Source: Bettongia penicillata ogilbyi
Taxonomy: Eukaryota > Chordata > Mammalia > Diprotodontia > Potoroidae
Direction: 5' to 3'
Assembly (NCBI GenBank): GCA_023548195.1
Contig: JAJHZJ010000751.1
Location: 1,678,501-1,742,500, forward strand
DNA: 64,000 nucleotides
The notes under the pieces are model-generated. The model was not told the DNA's origin. It saw only the letters and a program-made list of their open reading frames with translations, and did no database searches. Within the stretch, counting starts at the first letter, position 1; each line of letters opens with the position of its first letter. Shown piece by piece: positions 33,510 to 43,239 of this stretch. Both the position numbers and the translations under genes were made by a program.

Positions 33510-33735
33510 ACAGACTAAATGCTAAGGAATTTGGGGGAGGGAGATTTCTAACAATTGGGGGAATCAGGAAAGGCCTCCTTCAGGAGTCAGTGCCTGCGTA
33601 GCCATGAAGATGGCTAAGGATTTGAGGTACAGAAGGTAAGAAGCAATGGAATTTCAGGCAGCTTCTGCCAAGGCTCAGAGCCAGAAGGTGGGATGTCCTA
33701 TTTAAAGAACAATCAATAGCCCAGTCATTGATAAG
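33510..33735 (+). mobile_element. MAR-like repeat, right part
   Basis: 'ggaatcaggaaaggcctccttcaggagtc', 'ggctaaggatttgaggtacagaaggtaagaag' and 'ggcagcttctgccaaggctcagagcc' look like the downstream part of the same family as 33,050-33,190. Confidence 0.65.
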
Positions 33736-33739
33736 GGGA

Positions 33740-34675
33740 TGCAGACAGAACCATAAATATTTGCACTACAAGTCTAAGCGGAAAAGAGTTACACCCTGAC
33801 AAGTCAGGTCTGATTTACCTGGCATCTAGTAAACAAAGACTGAGTAACATTTATCCTACCCAAACCTTTTCCTTTGCTTTTCCTTAATCTGTTATTATAT
33901 GGATTTGCCTCCTGTCAATAAAAATACATTCTTATTCATTTCCATCAAGTTCTGATTCATAAAAGGTAAAATCTCAAATGAAAAATATAATATTAGATTA
34001 TGATGATGCTTCCCCCATCTTCTAGTGACTTCACAGAGGAAGCTGATTGACTGTTTCTTAAGAGACCTATTACTTGAAAATAATCTCCTCCAAATTCTAC
34101 TCTGTCTTTTGTAAATTTAATAACTGTTTTAGCTTTGTGAAACGGGGTTGACATAATATGCCAACAGTAGCTGAGAAGTTCTTGTTGCCCATTTCCTTTC
34201 AAAATGTCTTGCATGTGGACTTTAGGAAAACATGTCCTACATAGAGAATAGAGGGTGCTCAGTTTCTAAATATCTGAGATTGATGCATTTAGTAATTTTT
34301 TAAAAAATGATTCTGAACTTTAAACTTCATGAAGGAGAAATAAACAATTCCATCCGTAAAACCCTGTTGTTTGATGTCTTTTCTCTGTTCCTTTATATTA
34401 TAGGAGAATTCAATGATTATATATTTGACTTTAATTTGCAAAAGTTTATTGTAAGGGGTGAATGAAGTACACTTGCTGTCATGATATATCGTACTCCACT
34501 GTCAGTGTCTATGATCTTCGTTCACAGTATTCTGTGAAATTTGTTAAGTTCTTTTACAGAGTTTATACCTTTTTTAGCTTCAGAATATTAGCCAATAAAA
34601 TGAGGTCCCATTGCCCAAAGGATCTGGGGACCATCTAGGGAAAATCACTGTAACTTGGGTTCTTTGTTAGCATGT
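33740..34675. other. Unique AT-rich sequence, no feature recognised
   Basis: No repeat signature is seen. A 73-codon minus frame at 33,993-34,214 has no domain signature. Confidence 0.45.
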
Positions 34676-34677
34676 TC

Positions 34678-34740
34678 TGTCAGTCAGTTAATAAAAGAGC
34701 ATTTATTACATGCCTCTAATGTTCCAGGCATTAATTATTA
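34678..34740 (+). mobile_element. MAR-like head fragment
   Basis: 'gtcagttaataaaagagcatttattacatgcctctaatgttccaggcat' matches the family head. Confidence 0.7.
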
Positions 34741-34741
34741 T

Positions 34742-34892
34742 TTCATATTTTTCTCTGCATCTCTTCTCTATAGATGTATTCATTCTATATCTATTGAGCT
34801 GTTGTCTCCCCCTGGTAGAATATAAACTTCTTGACAGCTGCAATATATAGTAAGTATTTAATAAATGCTTATTGATTGATGCATTGAATTAT
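34742..34892 (+). mobile_element. L2-type LINE 3' end
   Basis: 'ccctggtagaatataaacttcttgacagctgc' and 'gtatttaataaatgcttattgattgatgcattgaa' are characteristic. Confidence 0.75.
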
Positions 34893-34904
34893 CATCATAG
34901 TGAT

Positions 34905-35105
34905 GCTTTCCATGATAGCATGGTGGCTTGAAAGCTAGCCTCAAACTCAGGAAGACCTGAGTTCAAATCTTGCCTTTTACACATATTGGCTATATGACTC
35001 TAGGCAAGTTGCTTAACACCTAAATGTTATATGCAACTTTCTGATGTTATAAACTTCAGAGAAGATAGGAACTTGTAGAGGAAATCCCCACTGGGAGAGT
35101 CCTAC
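34905..35105 (+). mobile_element. CORE-SINE, plus
   Basis: 'atagcatggtggcttgaaagc', 'caaactcaggaagacctgagttcaaatcttgcc' and 'tgactctaggcaagttgcttaac' are present, with the 'cagagaagataggaacttg' tail. Confidence 0.88.
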
Positions 35106-35164
35106 ATGTAACAGACAAAAAAGATCTAGCCCAAAAAAAGACGTTAAAAAAATGGTTAGTCCAG

Positions 35165-35565
35165 TAGAAGGAATCGCAGAATTTTAGAATTGCAAGGAAC
35201 CTCATTGTTCCCCTCATCCAATTCAAACAGAAACAAGAATGCCATACAGTATACCCAACAATGATAATCAACTTCTCCTGTAAGACCACCACAATAGCCC
35301 ACTTCCTCCTAAAGCAATGCCTCTTGATTTGGGATTGCCTGAATGGTTAGGAAGATGTTTCTAGAGTTAAAGTAAAAAAATCTGCCTCCTTTCATCTTCC
35401 ACTCTTTGGTCTTAGTTCTGTCTTTTAAGGCTAAACAGGCCAACTCTAATCCATCCTCTATAGGACAAGTCTTCAGATATTTAAAATTAATCATCATATC
35501 ACCCCCTCAATCTTTTCTTCCTCAAATAGAACATCTCCAGCTCCTTTAATGATCTTTATGTTATC
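35165..35565 (-). mobile_element. CR1/L3-type LINE 3' region, antisense
   Basis: 'gaatcgcagaattttagaattgcaaggaacctc', 'ggttaggaagatgtttctagagtt', 'gtcttcagatatttaaaattaatcatcatatcacc' and 'catctccagctcctttaatgatc' follow the CR1/L3 antisense order. It aligns in content with the interrupted copy at 22,520-22,945. Confidence 0.78.
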
Positions 35566-35599
35566 TGAAGGAATAAAATGAAAAAAAAACACTCATACA

Positions 35600-35680
35600 A
35601 CAAATCAAACCAAATCAACGAGTATTTATTAATTTAATACCTAACATGAGGCAAGTATTCTGGGTTCTAGAATAAAAACT
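35600..35680 (+). mobile_element. MAR-like head fragment
   Basis: 'caaatcaacgagtatttattaatttaatacctaacatgaggcaagtattctgggttctag' matches the family head, diverged. Confidence 0.55.
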
Positions 35681-35742
35681 ATATGGCCCTTCTGTTTAAA
35701 ACTGGAGCTACTATTTTAAATGGCCAAGAAGTAAAAAATAGT

Positions 35743-35997
35743 TGTCAATATCATCAGACCTGTGATGGAAAAGATGAGTGTCAATATCGTCAGGTGTGTG
35801 ATGTAAAAGATGGATGTCAATATCGTCAGGCGTGTGATGTAAAAGTTGGATGTCAATATTGTCAGGCGTGTGATGTAAAAGATGGATGTCAATATCGTCA
35901 GGTGTGTGATGTAAAAGATGGATGTCAATATCGTCAGGTGTGTGATGTAAAAGATGGATGGATGTCAGTATCATCAGATTCTGATATAAAGATGGGT
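35743..35997 (+). repeat. 36-bp minisatellite, about seven units
   Basis: Units start 'tgtcaatatcgtcagg' and end 'tgtgatgtaaaagatgga', at 35,743, 35,779, 35,815, 35,851, 35,887 and 35,923, with a degenerate seventh at 35,963. The sixth unit is 4 bases longer ('tgga' doubled). Because 36 is a multiple of 3, frames stay open on both strands. The plus frame reads repeats of 'CQYRQVCDVKDG'. Middle units differ from each other at one to three positions. Confidence 0.97.
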
Positions 35998-36087
35998 GTC
36001 TCTATGGGTACTTGGGTAAAATGTCATCTACCCACTCTAAAGCTATCATAGGCAGTTTGTTTGGAACAGTGTGTGATTTCCTACGTA

Positions 36088-36166
36088 AGAATCAATCAAG
36101 TAAGTAAGCATTTATTAAGCATCTATGTGCCAGGCACTGTACTAGGTGTGGGGCACATTAATAAAA
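36088..36166 (+). mobile_element. MAR-like head fragment
   Basis: 'aatcaatcaagtaagtaagcatttattaagcatctatgtgccaggcactgtactaggtgtgggg' is a clear family head. Confidence 0.85.
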
Positions 36167-36169
36167 TAA

Positions 36170-36850
36170 TGAAATATTCTCAAATTGGGAATTTACACAG
36201 TATTTAGTGGCCTACTGATAGTGAATGGACATGTTGTTATTTAGATGTTTCAGTGAACATTAGTAGTAACATGGAATGTTTTCAGATAGAAAAGATTTAC
36301 TAAAGCTTTCCAGGAAGGTTTGATTCAAAATAGTATAATTTCAAAATAGTTTTCCAAATGGACTCTAGTTTACTGTACAGGAAGTAATCAAGAGTACCAA
36401 AGATGCTTTTTGTGGTTTTGAAGGAACATGGCAAAGCATTTAGCTGTCATACTCTTCTTCCTTCATCCAAAGCAGCTGCAGGCACTGAAATGTATCCATA
36501 ATGTGTTGATATGTTATTGAAAAGAAATATCTTATCATTTGATCTTGAACTCTATGGAGTACAAAGAACTTTTTGGTATGCTAGGAGAGTACATGAGTCT
36601 TTCTTCTTGGGGAACTCAGGTAGAAATCTCCTCTGACTCTCCCACTAAAGAAGAATGAGATAAGAATATCTTTTCTGGGAAATGTCTCAGAGAGCTCTAA
36701 TAAGATCTATAAGTTTTCTATTGATTGTGAATAGATTTGACCTAAACTTGATTTGTGGACGTTGAAATGTCATTGATGGTGACAACCAATTTCAAGAAGA
36801 CTTGGGCTGAAATAATGAAGATATTACAGCTTCACAGAAATTGAAAAAGG
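36170..36850. other. Unique sequence, no feature recognised
   Basis: No repeat signature is seen. Confidence 0.45.
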
Positions 36851-36857
36851 AAATTGT

Positions 36858-37018
36858 ATGAGAGGATTAAAAGTTGCAAAGGACCTTCCAAAGCATATCC
36901 AGGCCTATCTTTTGTAAATGAGCAAACCAAGGCCAAGAGGGGTTAAGAGACTTGCCTGAGATCAGGATCTGGACCCAAGTTATGCATTTCTGAGCATCCA
37001 CAATTCCACATTGACTCA
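36858..37018 (-). mobile_element. SINE, reverse
   Basis: 'aaatgagcaaaccaaggccaagaggggttaagagacttgcctgag' is a reversed SINE body with diverged ends. Confidence 0.75.
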
Positions 37019-37077
37019 GTTTGTCATGACTATAGAAGATTTATGAATAAGGTATAAATCAGACGATAACAATGGTA

Positions 37078-37245
37078 CCTTAGGATCCTGGAAAGGACCT
37101 TGGAAACCATCTAGTCCAGTCCCATAATTTTATAGATGAGGAAAGTGAGGTGCAAGGAAGTTAGTTGCCCAACGTTGTTAAGATAGTAATTGTTAAAAGC
37201 AGGGTTTGAACCTAGATCCTCGAACACAGCATCCAGCTGGGTTAA
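37078..37245 (-). mobile_element. CORE-SINE, reverse
   Basis: 'aggatcctggaaaggaccttggaaaccatctagtccagtccc', 'atagatgaggaaagtgagg' and 'gcagggtttgaacctagatcctcgaac' are present. Confidence 0.85.
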
Positions 37246-37514
37246 GAAGCAAATGTAGAGGTTTCCCTATCATCGGTCATAAAAATAGATAATTATTTTA
37301 TATTTAACACTTTAAAAAATATGTAAGTTCTCTTTTTTAAGAACTGATCCTTTACAATCAAGTGTGTGTGGGACCCAGTTCAAATGACTCAAGAGAACAA
37401 TCATTGACATTCTCAGTGTGAACATATGCACCTCAGAAACTGGCAAATGCTACAAATCAGGGTTTAATATATTGGAGGGGTTTTTTATTGTTCCTAGACT
37501 TTAGAGGAAGCTTG

Positions 37515-37735
37515 ATGGAGCTAAGTCAGACATCAGGAAAACTTGAGTTTCAGATCCAGCCTCATATACTTACTAGTTGTGTGACCCTGGGCAAATTATT
37601 TAATATTTTCCTGCTTCAGTTACCTCATCTGTAAAATGAGGATAACAGCAACATCTACTTTCCAGGGTTGTTTTGATGATCAAGTGAAAATATTTTTAAG
37701 GCACTTTGCAAACCTGAATGCATATTTTATCCATA
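37515..37735 (+). mobile_element. MIR/THER1-type SINE, plus, near full length
   Basis: 'tcagacatcaggaaaacttgag', 'gtgtgaccctgggcaaattatttaa', 'cctcatctgtaaaatgaggataaca' and 'aggcactttgcaaacctgaatg' are present. Confidence 0.9.
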
Positions 37736-37739
37736 CTTT

Positions 37740-38312
37740 TTTTTAGAGAGTCAGTTGTTAAGTATTTGCCAGCATGTCACTAATTGTGACTGAGAGGACA
37801 GACTCTCCAAGCACCAAAGACCATGCTAGATGTGCAGGATGAAAGATAGTGAAGGAAAAGGAAACCCATGGATTACTTGAAGCACTGCTCAGTCTTAACA
37901 CTCTTTATTATTGCATTTAAATGTAAATGATAGCTTAATGGCATTTTACCTGCATTGAAAATAATTCATGATACTTCAGGACAGAAAAATTTTAGTCTGA
38001 TTACTGTACTGTGCTTTGGAAAACAATAACTCTTGATGGAACCCTAAAATATTAGAAAATAATAAATATGAATTAGAAAAATCTAATTAAATTTTACTTC
38101 AACATTTCAAATATATTTGCAAGTGATAGTTATAAAGACCTTATATACATATATAAATTCTGTGTTTTTGATTTGGAACTGTGATTGGATTAGCATGAGG
38201 AATTCCTATGGAAAATACCATGGATAGTTCTACTCTAAGTTGCCCAAGGGTACTATGTTGAGGAGTCTAGATTTAAATAAGTGAATCAACCAATGAGTAA
38301 AAAAAGAACAAA
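37740..38312. other. Unique AT-rich sequence
   Basis: No repeat is recognised apart from a poly-A run at about 38,311-38,324. Confidence 0.45.
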
Positions 38313-38321
38313 AAAAAAAAA

Positions 38322-38420
38322 AATCATCTATTAAGCACTTGCTCACCAAGGACACAAAGAGAAAAAGTAGGTCAGTCTCTGCTTTCAAAGACCTCTCATT
38401 CTAATGGGGAAAACAACACA
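38322..38420 (+). mobile_element. MAR-like fragment
   Basis: 'tctattaagcacttgctcaccaaggacacaaagagaaaaag...ctgctttcaaagacctctcattctaatggggaaaac' matches the head and body. Confidence 0.75.
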
Positions 38421-38684
38421 CTAAGCAAAGTTCAGCTGTGGGACAGATACAAAAGTCCAGGGAGTTTTTTATGTTACATCAGAAAGTTAGATGACTGCAT
38501 CAGACATCTACAGGGAAGGTGGCAAACCTAGGAGTACTCCATCTCACTAGAAGGACAAGAGTTGATAGTGACTCCCATCTCTTTCAAGCCATGTGAGTAA
38601 TGAGCCAGTCTACATTAAAGTCTGAACAGCCAAGCTAGGGGTAAAGGACCAAGAGAAAAAGGGAAAAGAAAGAAGTCATCCCTC
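38421..38684. other. Unclassified sequence
   Basis: May be the diverged rest of the MAR-like element. No clear words are recognised. Confidence 0.35.
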
Positions 38685-38687
38685 ATT

Positions 38688-38765
38688 TGCAGAAGGTCTT
38701 TCTGCCACCCAGGTCTTCCTGACTCCAAGGGTACCCATCTTGCCACTACTCTATATTGGCTTTCA
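38688..38765 (-). mobile_element. SINE fragment, reverse
   Basis: 'cacccaggtcttcctgactccaagggtacccatcttgcc' is the reversed SINE 5' part. Confidence 0.7.
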
Positions 38766-39063
38766 AAACTTCTTATCCACACAGGCAAAATATTCTAAAG
38801 CACAAGCATTCTGTAGTAAGGGCAAGTATATGTAGCATTTGAAAATAGCCCCATGAATTAGATCCATTTAGAAATCTTAGAAAATTCAAAGGATATGGAG
38901 GAAAAAAGATTTTCAATAGGTCAGGGATGAAGTATACTTTTTTGAGGAAGGGAGGTAGTAACCCAAAATCTTCTGGAGTTTTAATTCACTATTTAATCAC
39001 TCTGTGTGTTCCATTGCCATGTTTAAGATGTCAGCAAAAGTGGTTTATATTGCTAGTATGTTA

Positions 39064-39303
39064 GGTGAGGCAGTTAAGGGGCACAGTGGATAGAGCCTGG
39101 AATCAAGAAGGCCTGAGTTCAAATTTGAACTCAGACACAAGCTGTGTAAATCTGAGTGAGTCACTTAACTCTATATGCCTCAGTTTCTTCATCTATAAAA
39201 TGAGATGGAAATGGCAAACCACTCTAGTACTTTTGCCAAGAAAACCCCAAGTAAGGCCACAAAGAATAGGACATTATTGAAATGACTGAACAATGACAAA
39301 AAT
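39064..39303 (+). mobile_element. Marsupial tRNA-type SINE, plus, full length
   Basis: 'gaggcagttaaggggcacagtggatagagcc', 'gagttcaaatttgaactcagacac', 'gaaatggcaaaccactctagtac' and 'gaaatgactgaacaatgac' are present. Confidence 0.93.
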
Positions 39304-39780
39304 GTATTCAGTGAACTTATGGGAGGATTTGGACAAAATTATACAAAATAGAAAGCCTTGGATGAATTGTCAGCTGTGTCATTGAATCCATGGCATCCCA
39401 GATCCATTCTGATATCATTACATATTACCCTTTGAGATTTATATACCTGGCCTTATTAACACCAGTAAATCAGAAATAAAACCTCAGAAGTTCAATATCT
39501 ACCCCAAACTCTGATAATTAGGCATTTGTCTTCCATTTTAGAAGTTAATGAATGCCAAATGCTTTGTGGCCTAAGGTGCTCCATTGAACCATGAAATGTA
39601 TAGAAACATTAGTTGGAAAAAGTATTGCATCTCAGATCCAATAAAGCACTAAAATAACATCTTATAACATCTCCCTTTGTCCCTGATGGGGGGGGGGAGT
39701 TAATGGGAAAGTACATGTTTGCTAAACCCCCTTCACACTAAACAAAATGTCATTGTTGAAGGAAGTCTTAATGTGTGATT
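39304..39780. other. Unique sequence with a G-run
   Basis: Nothing is recognised. A run of ten or so G residues lies near 39,690-39,700. Confidence 0.4.
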
Positions 39781-39785
39781 CAAGA

Positions 39786-41371
39786 TTAGAATGTTGCTGA
39801 ATGAAAATGCAGAATCTGGTGAAATGAATGGGCTTCACTCCAGTGGGAAAGTGTGTGGATTTTATTTCCACATTCCAGTCTTTTCATTCTCATAGGACTT
39901 GGAATGACTGCAATGAAAGGTTTGAAATCATCAAGAACAAGACAAGTAATAGTATTCCTATTGGCCTCTAAGTACTTTCCATTGGAAGAACTCAAAAAAT
40001 CAAGAGTCCTATTGTTGTGAAACATATTAGAGGAGACTTGTTTGACATTTTTTTAAGTTTTGTTGGTGTTTTTGGTGGTGTTGATTTAGAATGATTGACG
40101 ATGCCATGGAAAAGAAAGGCAGGAATTTTAACTATGACTGTAACTACCTCGATAGTAGTCTGAGCTTGTCTAAGGAAGAGGAGTTATTTTTCCACCATTA
40201 CAAGAAAAAATGGTGAAGAAAATGGCTTTTCTTCTGTGCTAATATATTTCTAATAACAGGATCATTGGCTCTGAACTTTCTTGACCTGAGTCTGTTCCCT
40301 TTTGCTAAAGTCATTAAGATGATTAGAACTTTGATCAGGGTTACAGTGTTAAAATTCTTCAGGTTCTTTTTTCTCCCATTTCCTCTGAACTGAATCAGCT
40401 GGTTTGAAACCTCAGCACACATCCTATTAACTAATCTAACTCTTCCATCAGTCGGGGTGAGACTCTCCAACAGATTCCCTGAATCTGTGTTACAAAACAT
40501 AAATCACAGGATTAAACTTGTAGGGAATGATGAAAGCTGAATTCGTGTACATACATGTGGAAGGACAAATGGGTCCTTTTAGTATTTAACCTGAATGAAA
40601 GCAATAAATTTGAAACAGGTTTAACCAACCATATTGGTAATCCACAACAGATTCCATAAATGTTGTTGAATGAACACTGGTTTTGTTCAGTAATCCCTTG
40701 GATTAAAGCAGGGAGAGATAACTCAAACAATCTGTAAAGAATCACATTTTTTGGCTATTTCACAGTGATAGCCTGAAAACTATCTGAGTTGTTTTGTATC
40801 ATACTCATTAGCAAATTAAACCAAGGAGAATATTGGTCATCTTTCGAAGCTTGGTTCAGGATAGACTGGATAGTATTAAAGAATGGTCTAAACTGGGAAG
40901 AAAATTGTAAAGGCAATTCTTGATTATTTCCAATATTCCAATGGACTTGTGATCTCACCAATGTAGGCATTCCCTCCAGTTAACTCCATTTCATTCAGGC
41001 TTGCCTTTTCTGTTATCCATATTCTCCCACAAATCTGCCATTAGGAGTCCATCTAACATGGTGGGGACCTTTCTCAAGTCCTCTTGACATTATATCGATG
41101 TGAAAGAAGGAGCTGCATTGTCCAATGGTAACTCTCTGTCTCTGTGTCTCCCTGACTCTCTCTGTCTCTCTACAGCTAGCCTGTCTTTTCCTCCCAACCA
41201 TATATTTCTCCTGTGTACATCCTTTTCTTCAGTTTGGTGTGTTCCTTCATTTGTAGTAAGTTCCACCCTGCTCATGGCCATCTTATATATCTCCACTACT
41301 GTTTGGGTGGTGCTCAGATTTAATTTTTTCAGGTAAAAACATAGAAAGTCTTGTTTTCTATTTATGGACAT
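39786..41371 (-). pseudogene. Unidentified decayed coding-like region, possibly retroelement-derived
   Basis: Six closely spaced minus-strand open segments (41,371-41,090; 41,201-41,013; 40,970-40,755; 40,745-40,512; 40,500-40,198; 40,025-39,786) cover about 1.6 kb. Four of them share one reading frame and are separated only by stops or short gaps, more order than I expect by chance. The segment ending near 41,013 contains 'KGPHHVRWTPNGR', which recalls the basic/aromatic C-terminal part of retroviral-type integrases; this is a weak hint. No LTR pair flanks it. It is plainly non-functional and could also be chance. Confidence 0.3.
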
Positions 41372-41379
41372 TTATCCTA

Positions 41380-41640
41380 CCTAGCAGCTGGATTTCATGG
41401 TGATAGAATAGCAATACCAGAGACAAGGAGAAACTGAGTTTGAATCTTGTGTCAGATACTTACTAGATGTGTAGCCTCAGAGAAGTCAGTTAATCTTTCT
41501 CAGTCTCAGTTTCTTAATCTGTAAAATAAGATGAATAATAGCCCCTCACACACAGGCTTATGAGAATCAAAGACATTATATCTTAAGAACCTTGCAAACC
41601 TCAAAGCACTGTATAAATGGTAGCTAGTGTTATCAATTAT
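41380..41640 (+). mobile_element. MIR/THER1-type SINE, plus, near full length
   Basis: 'gagtttgaatcttgtgtcagatacttactagatgtgtagcctcag', 'tttcttaatctgtaaaataagatgaataatagcc' and 'accttgcaaacctcaaagcactgtataaatggtagctagtgttatc' are present. Confidence 0.92.
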
Positions 41641-41684
41641 AGGGCAGAATCATTTTAAACTAAATGAGAGGAAAGATATATGTA

Positions 41685-41765
41685 TGAGTTACCTAGATTT
41701 TAGCAAAGCTTTAATAAAGCATTTAATACTATCCTCATGAAAAATATAGAGATATACAGATAGGA
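41685..41765 (+). mobile_element. CR1-type LINE reverse transcriptase scrap
   Basis: 'acctagattttagcaaagctttaataaagcatttaatactatcctc' encodes a diverged form of the non-LTR RT motif 'LDFSKAF', followed by words like 'NTIL'. It is very short. Confidence 0.55.
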
Positions 41766-41769
41766 TAAT

Positions 41770-42598
41770 AATACAATCAGATGCATCCAGAGCTTACTTT
41801 ATTTATCATGTTCTTAATTTTGTTCTTATTTTCATTGTAGGCTCAGGCCCAATTACAAGAGAAATATATTTACCATTTCACCTTTGTCTCCCGTGCATTA
41901 CTGCAAATAACCAGGTGTTAAATACTACATTCTTTGGGTCCCAACCAAGACAATATTGTAAAGATAGTGTTTGAATGTATAAGGTCATAATACTTGCATA
42001 GATATTGTCTAGGTGGGCAATTGTTCTACCTTGACTTCTCCGTTATGTAAGTAGACTCATCTTGAATATTATATGACAGAATAATATTAAATGTTTTTGC
42101 CATAATTTAGAAAAAATATTGTCCTTTTTTAGAGTATTTGGCAGTGTGGTCAGGGGCCATGACCACGGAAAAGATGGGTCTGTGTAAAACTGGATTGTAA
42201 TGGATGGAGTGTAAAATTTATACGTAGTTTCATCTTTCTAAGGTATCAAGAAATTCAGGAGCCTGAGGTGAGTCATTTTAGGATGGCTATAATTCTCAAG
42301 ACTTGGGATTGTACATATCCCAAAAGCTGATTTGTGTTCAGCCTGAGGGCGTCCTTCTTGAGTTACATTTCTCCTGCTGTTTGTATGTATCTCTGCCCCC
42401 TTTGTCTTCTACAACACCAACTCTACCCACAGACCTCTTCATAGTGGTCCCCTAGTAGGGTAAAATGCATAAGATCTGTAGTCCATTTTATTAAAAAAAA
42501 TTTATTTAATAAAAAATAAATAAACAGATCACCAAAAAACCATGAACTCTTAAGGACTAAGGAGAGAGGAAGAGTTACAAATTGAATGGAAAGCCAGC
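41770..42598. other. Unique sequence, no feature recognised
   Basis: A small inverted repeat 'gtggtca...tgaccac' lies near 42,147-42,167, and an A/T-rich run at 42,486-42,530. Nothing else is recognised. Confidence 0.4.
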
Positions 42599-42602
42599 CT
42601 TA

Positions 42603-42725
42603 GGGTCAAGAATGTAGCTCCTTAAGGGTAAGGAATGTTTTCATTCTTATCTTTATATTACCAATGCCTGGCACAGAGCCTGCCAAACAGTAGGCTCTTA
42701 ATAAATACTTGTTGACTTGAATTAA
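42603..42725 (+). mobile_element. L2-type LINE 3' end
   Basis: 'gtagctccttaagggtaaggaatg', 'caatgcctggcacagagcctgcc' and 'ggctcttaataaatacttgttgacttg' are present. Confidence 0.9.
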
Positions 42726-42739
42726 ACTCCCTTTTCTAT

Positions 42740-42860
42740 TATTAGAAGCTGTGTGACCCTGGACAAGTCTCTTAATATCTTAATGCCCTCAGGCAACTCA
42801 TTAAGGTTTAAGTTAAAAACCAGTTAATAATTTGCATTAGTAAGAGGGAGTTTTCTACTT
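42740..42860 (+). mobile_element. CORE-SINE 3' part, plus
   Basis: 'gctgtgtgaccctggacaagtctcttaa', 'atgccctcaggcaactcattaag' and 'gcattagtaagagggagtttt' are present. Confidence 0.82.
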
Positions 42861-42984
42861 ATTCTTTGAAATTATGTTTGCCATCTCACCCCCCTACAAA
42901 AAGTACAAAAACAAGTTGAGGAATTTGGAAATAAAATAGACATTGACTTAAAACAAAATAAGTATTGGACCCACGATCGCATTA

Positions 42985-43148
42985 GTATGAGGAAATTCCT
43001 TCTACCAATGCAGATCACATCTCTACAATTAGAGAGATGCCCCCTAGAGCACTGAGTGGTCAAATGATTTACCCAGGGTCACAGAGCTAATATGTGGCAG
43101 CAGTAGGATTTAAATTCATCTTCGTCACTTTGAGACTAGGTCTCTTTT
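42985..43148 (-). mobile_element. CORE-SINE, reverse
   Basis: 'gaggaaattccttctaccaatgcagatcac', 'ctagagcactgagtggtcaaatgatttacccagggtcacagagc' are present. With the preceding plus copy it forms an inverted SINE pair. Confidence 0.85.
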
Positions 43149-43239
43149 ACTCCAAAATGTCACTACTGTCTTAACATTAAATAACATTTCATATTATCCT
43201 GAGGACTCCTCACCTCTAGCAATTATCTATTATTATAGA

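Noticed and set aside
35743..35997. CRISPR-like array
   Set aside because: The units are directly tandem with no spacers, and the context is a mammalian genome.
35683..36051. 122-codon frame with CQYRQVCDVKDG repeats as a possible Cys-rich repeat protein
   Set aside because: A 36-bp unit keeps any frame open; there is no signal peptide, no splice context and no similar sequence outside the array.
31998..39280. Two similar small 'proteins' (31,998-32,225 and 39,065-39,280) sharing CLSF.IYKMRWK and LPRKPQ words
   Set aside because: Both are readings through the same SINE family in the same frame, not a conserved protein family.
39690..39700. G-run as a possible quadruplex
   Set aside because: A single homopolymer run cannot supply four G-tracts without more nearby G blocks.
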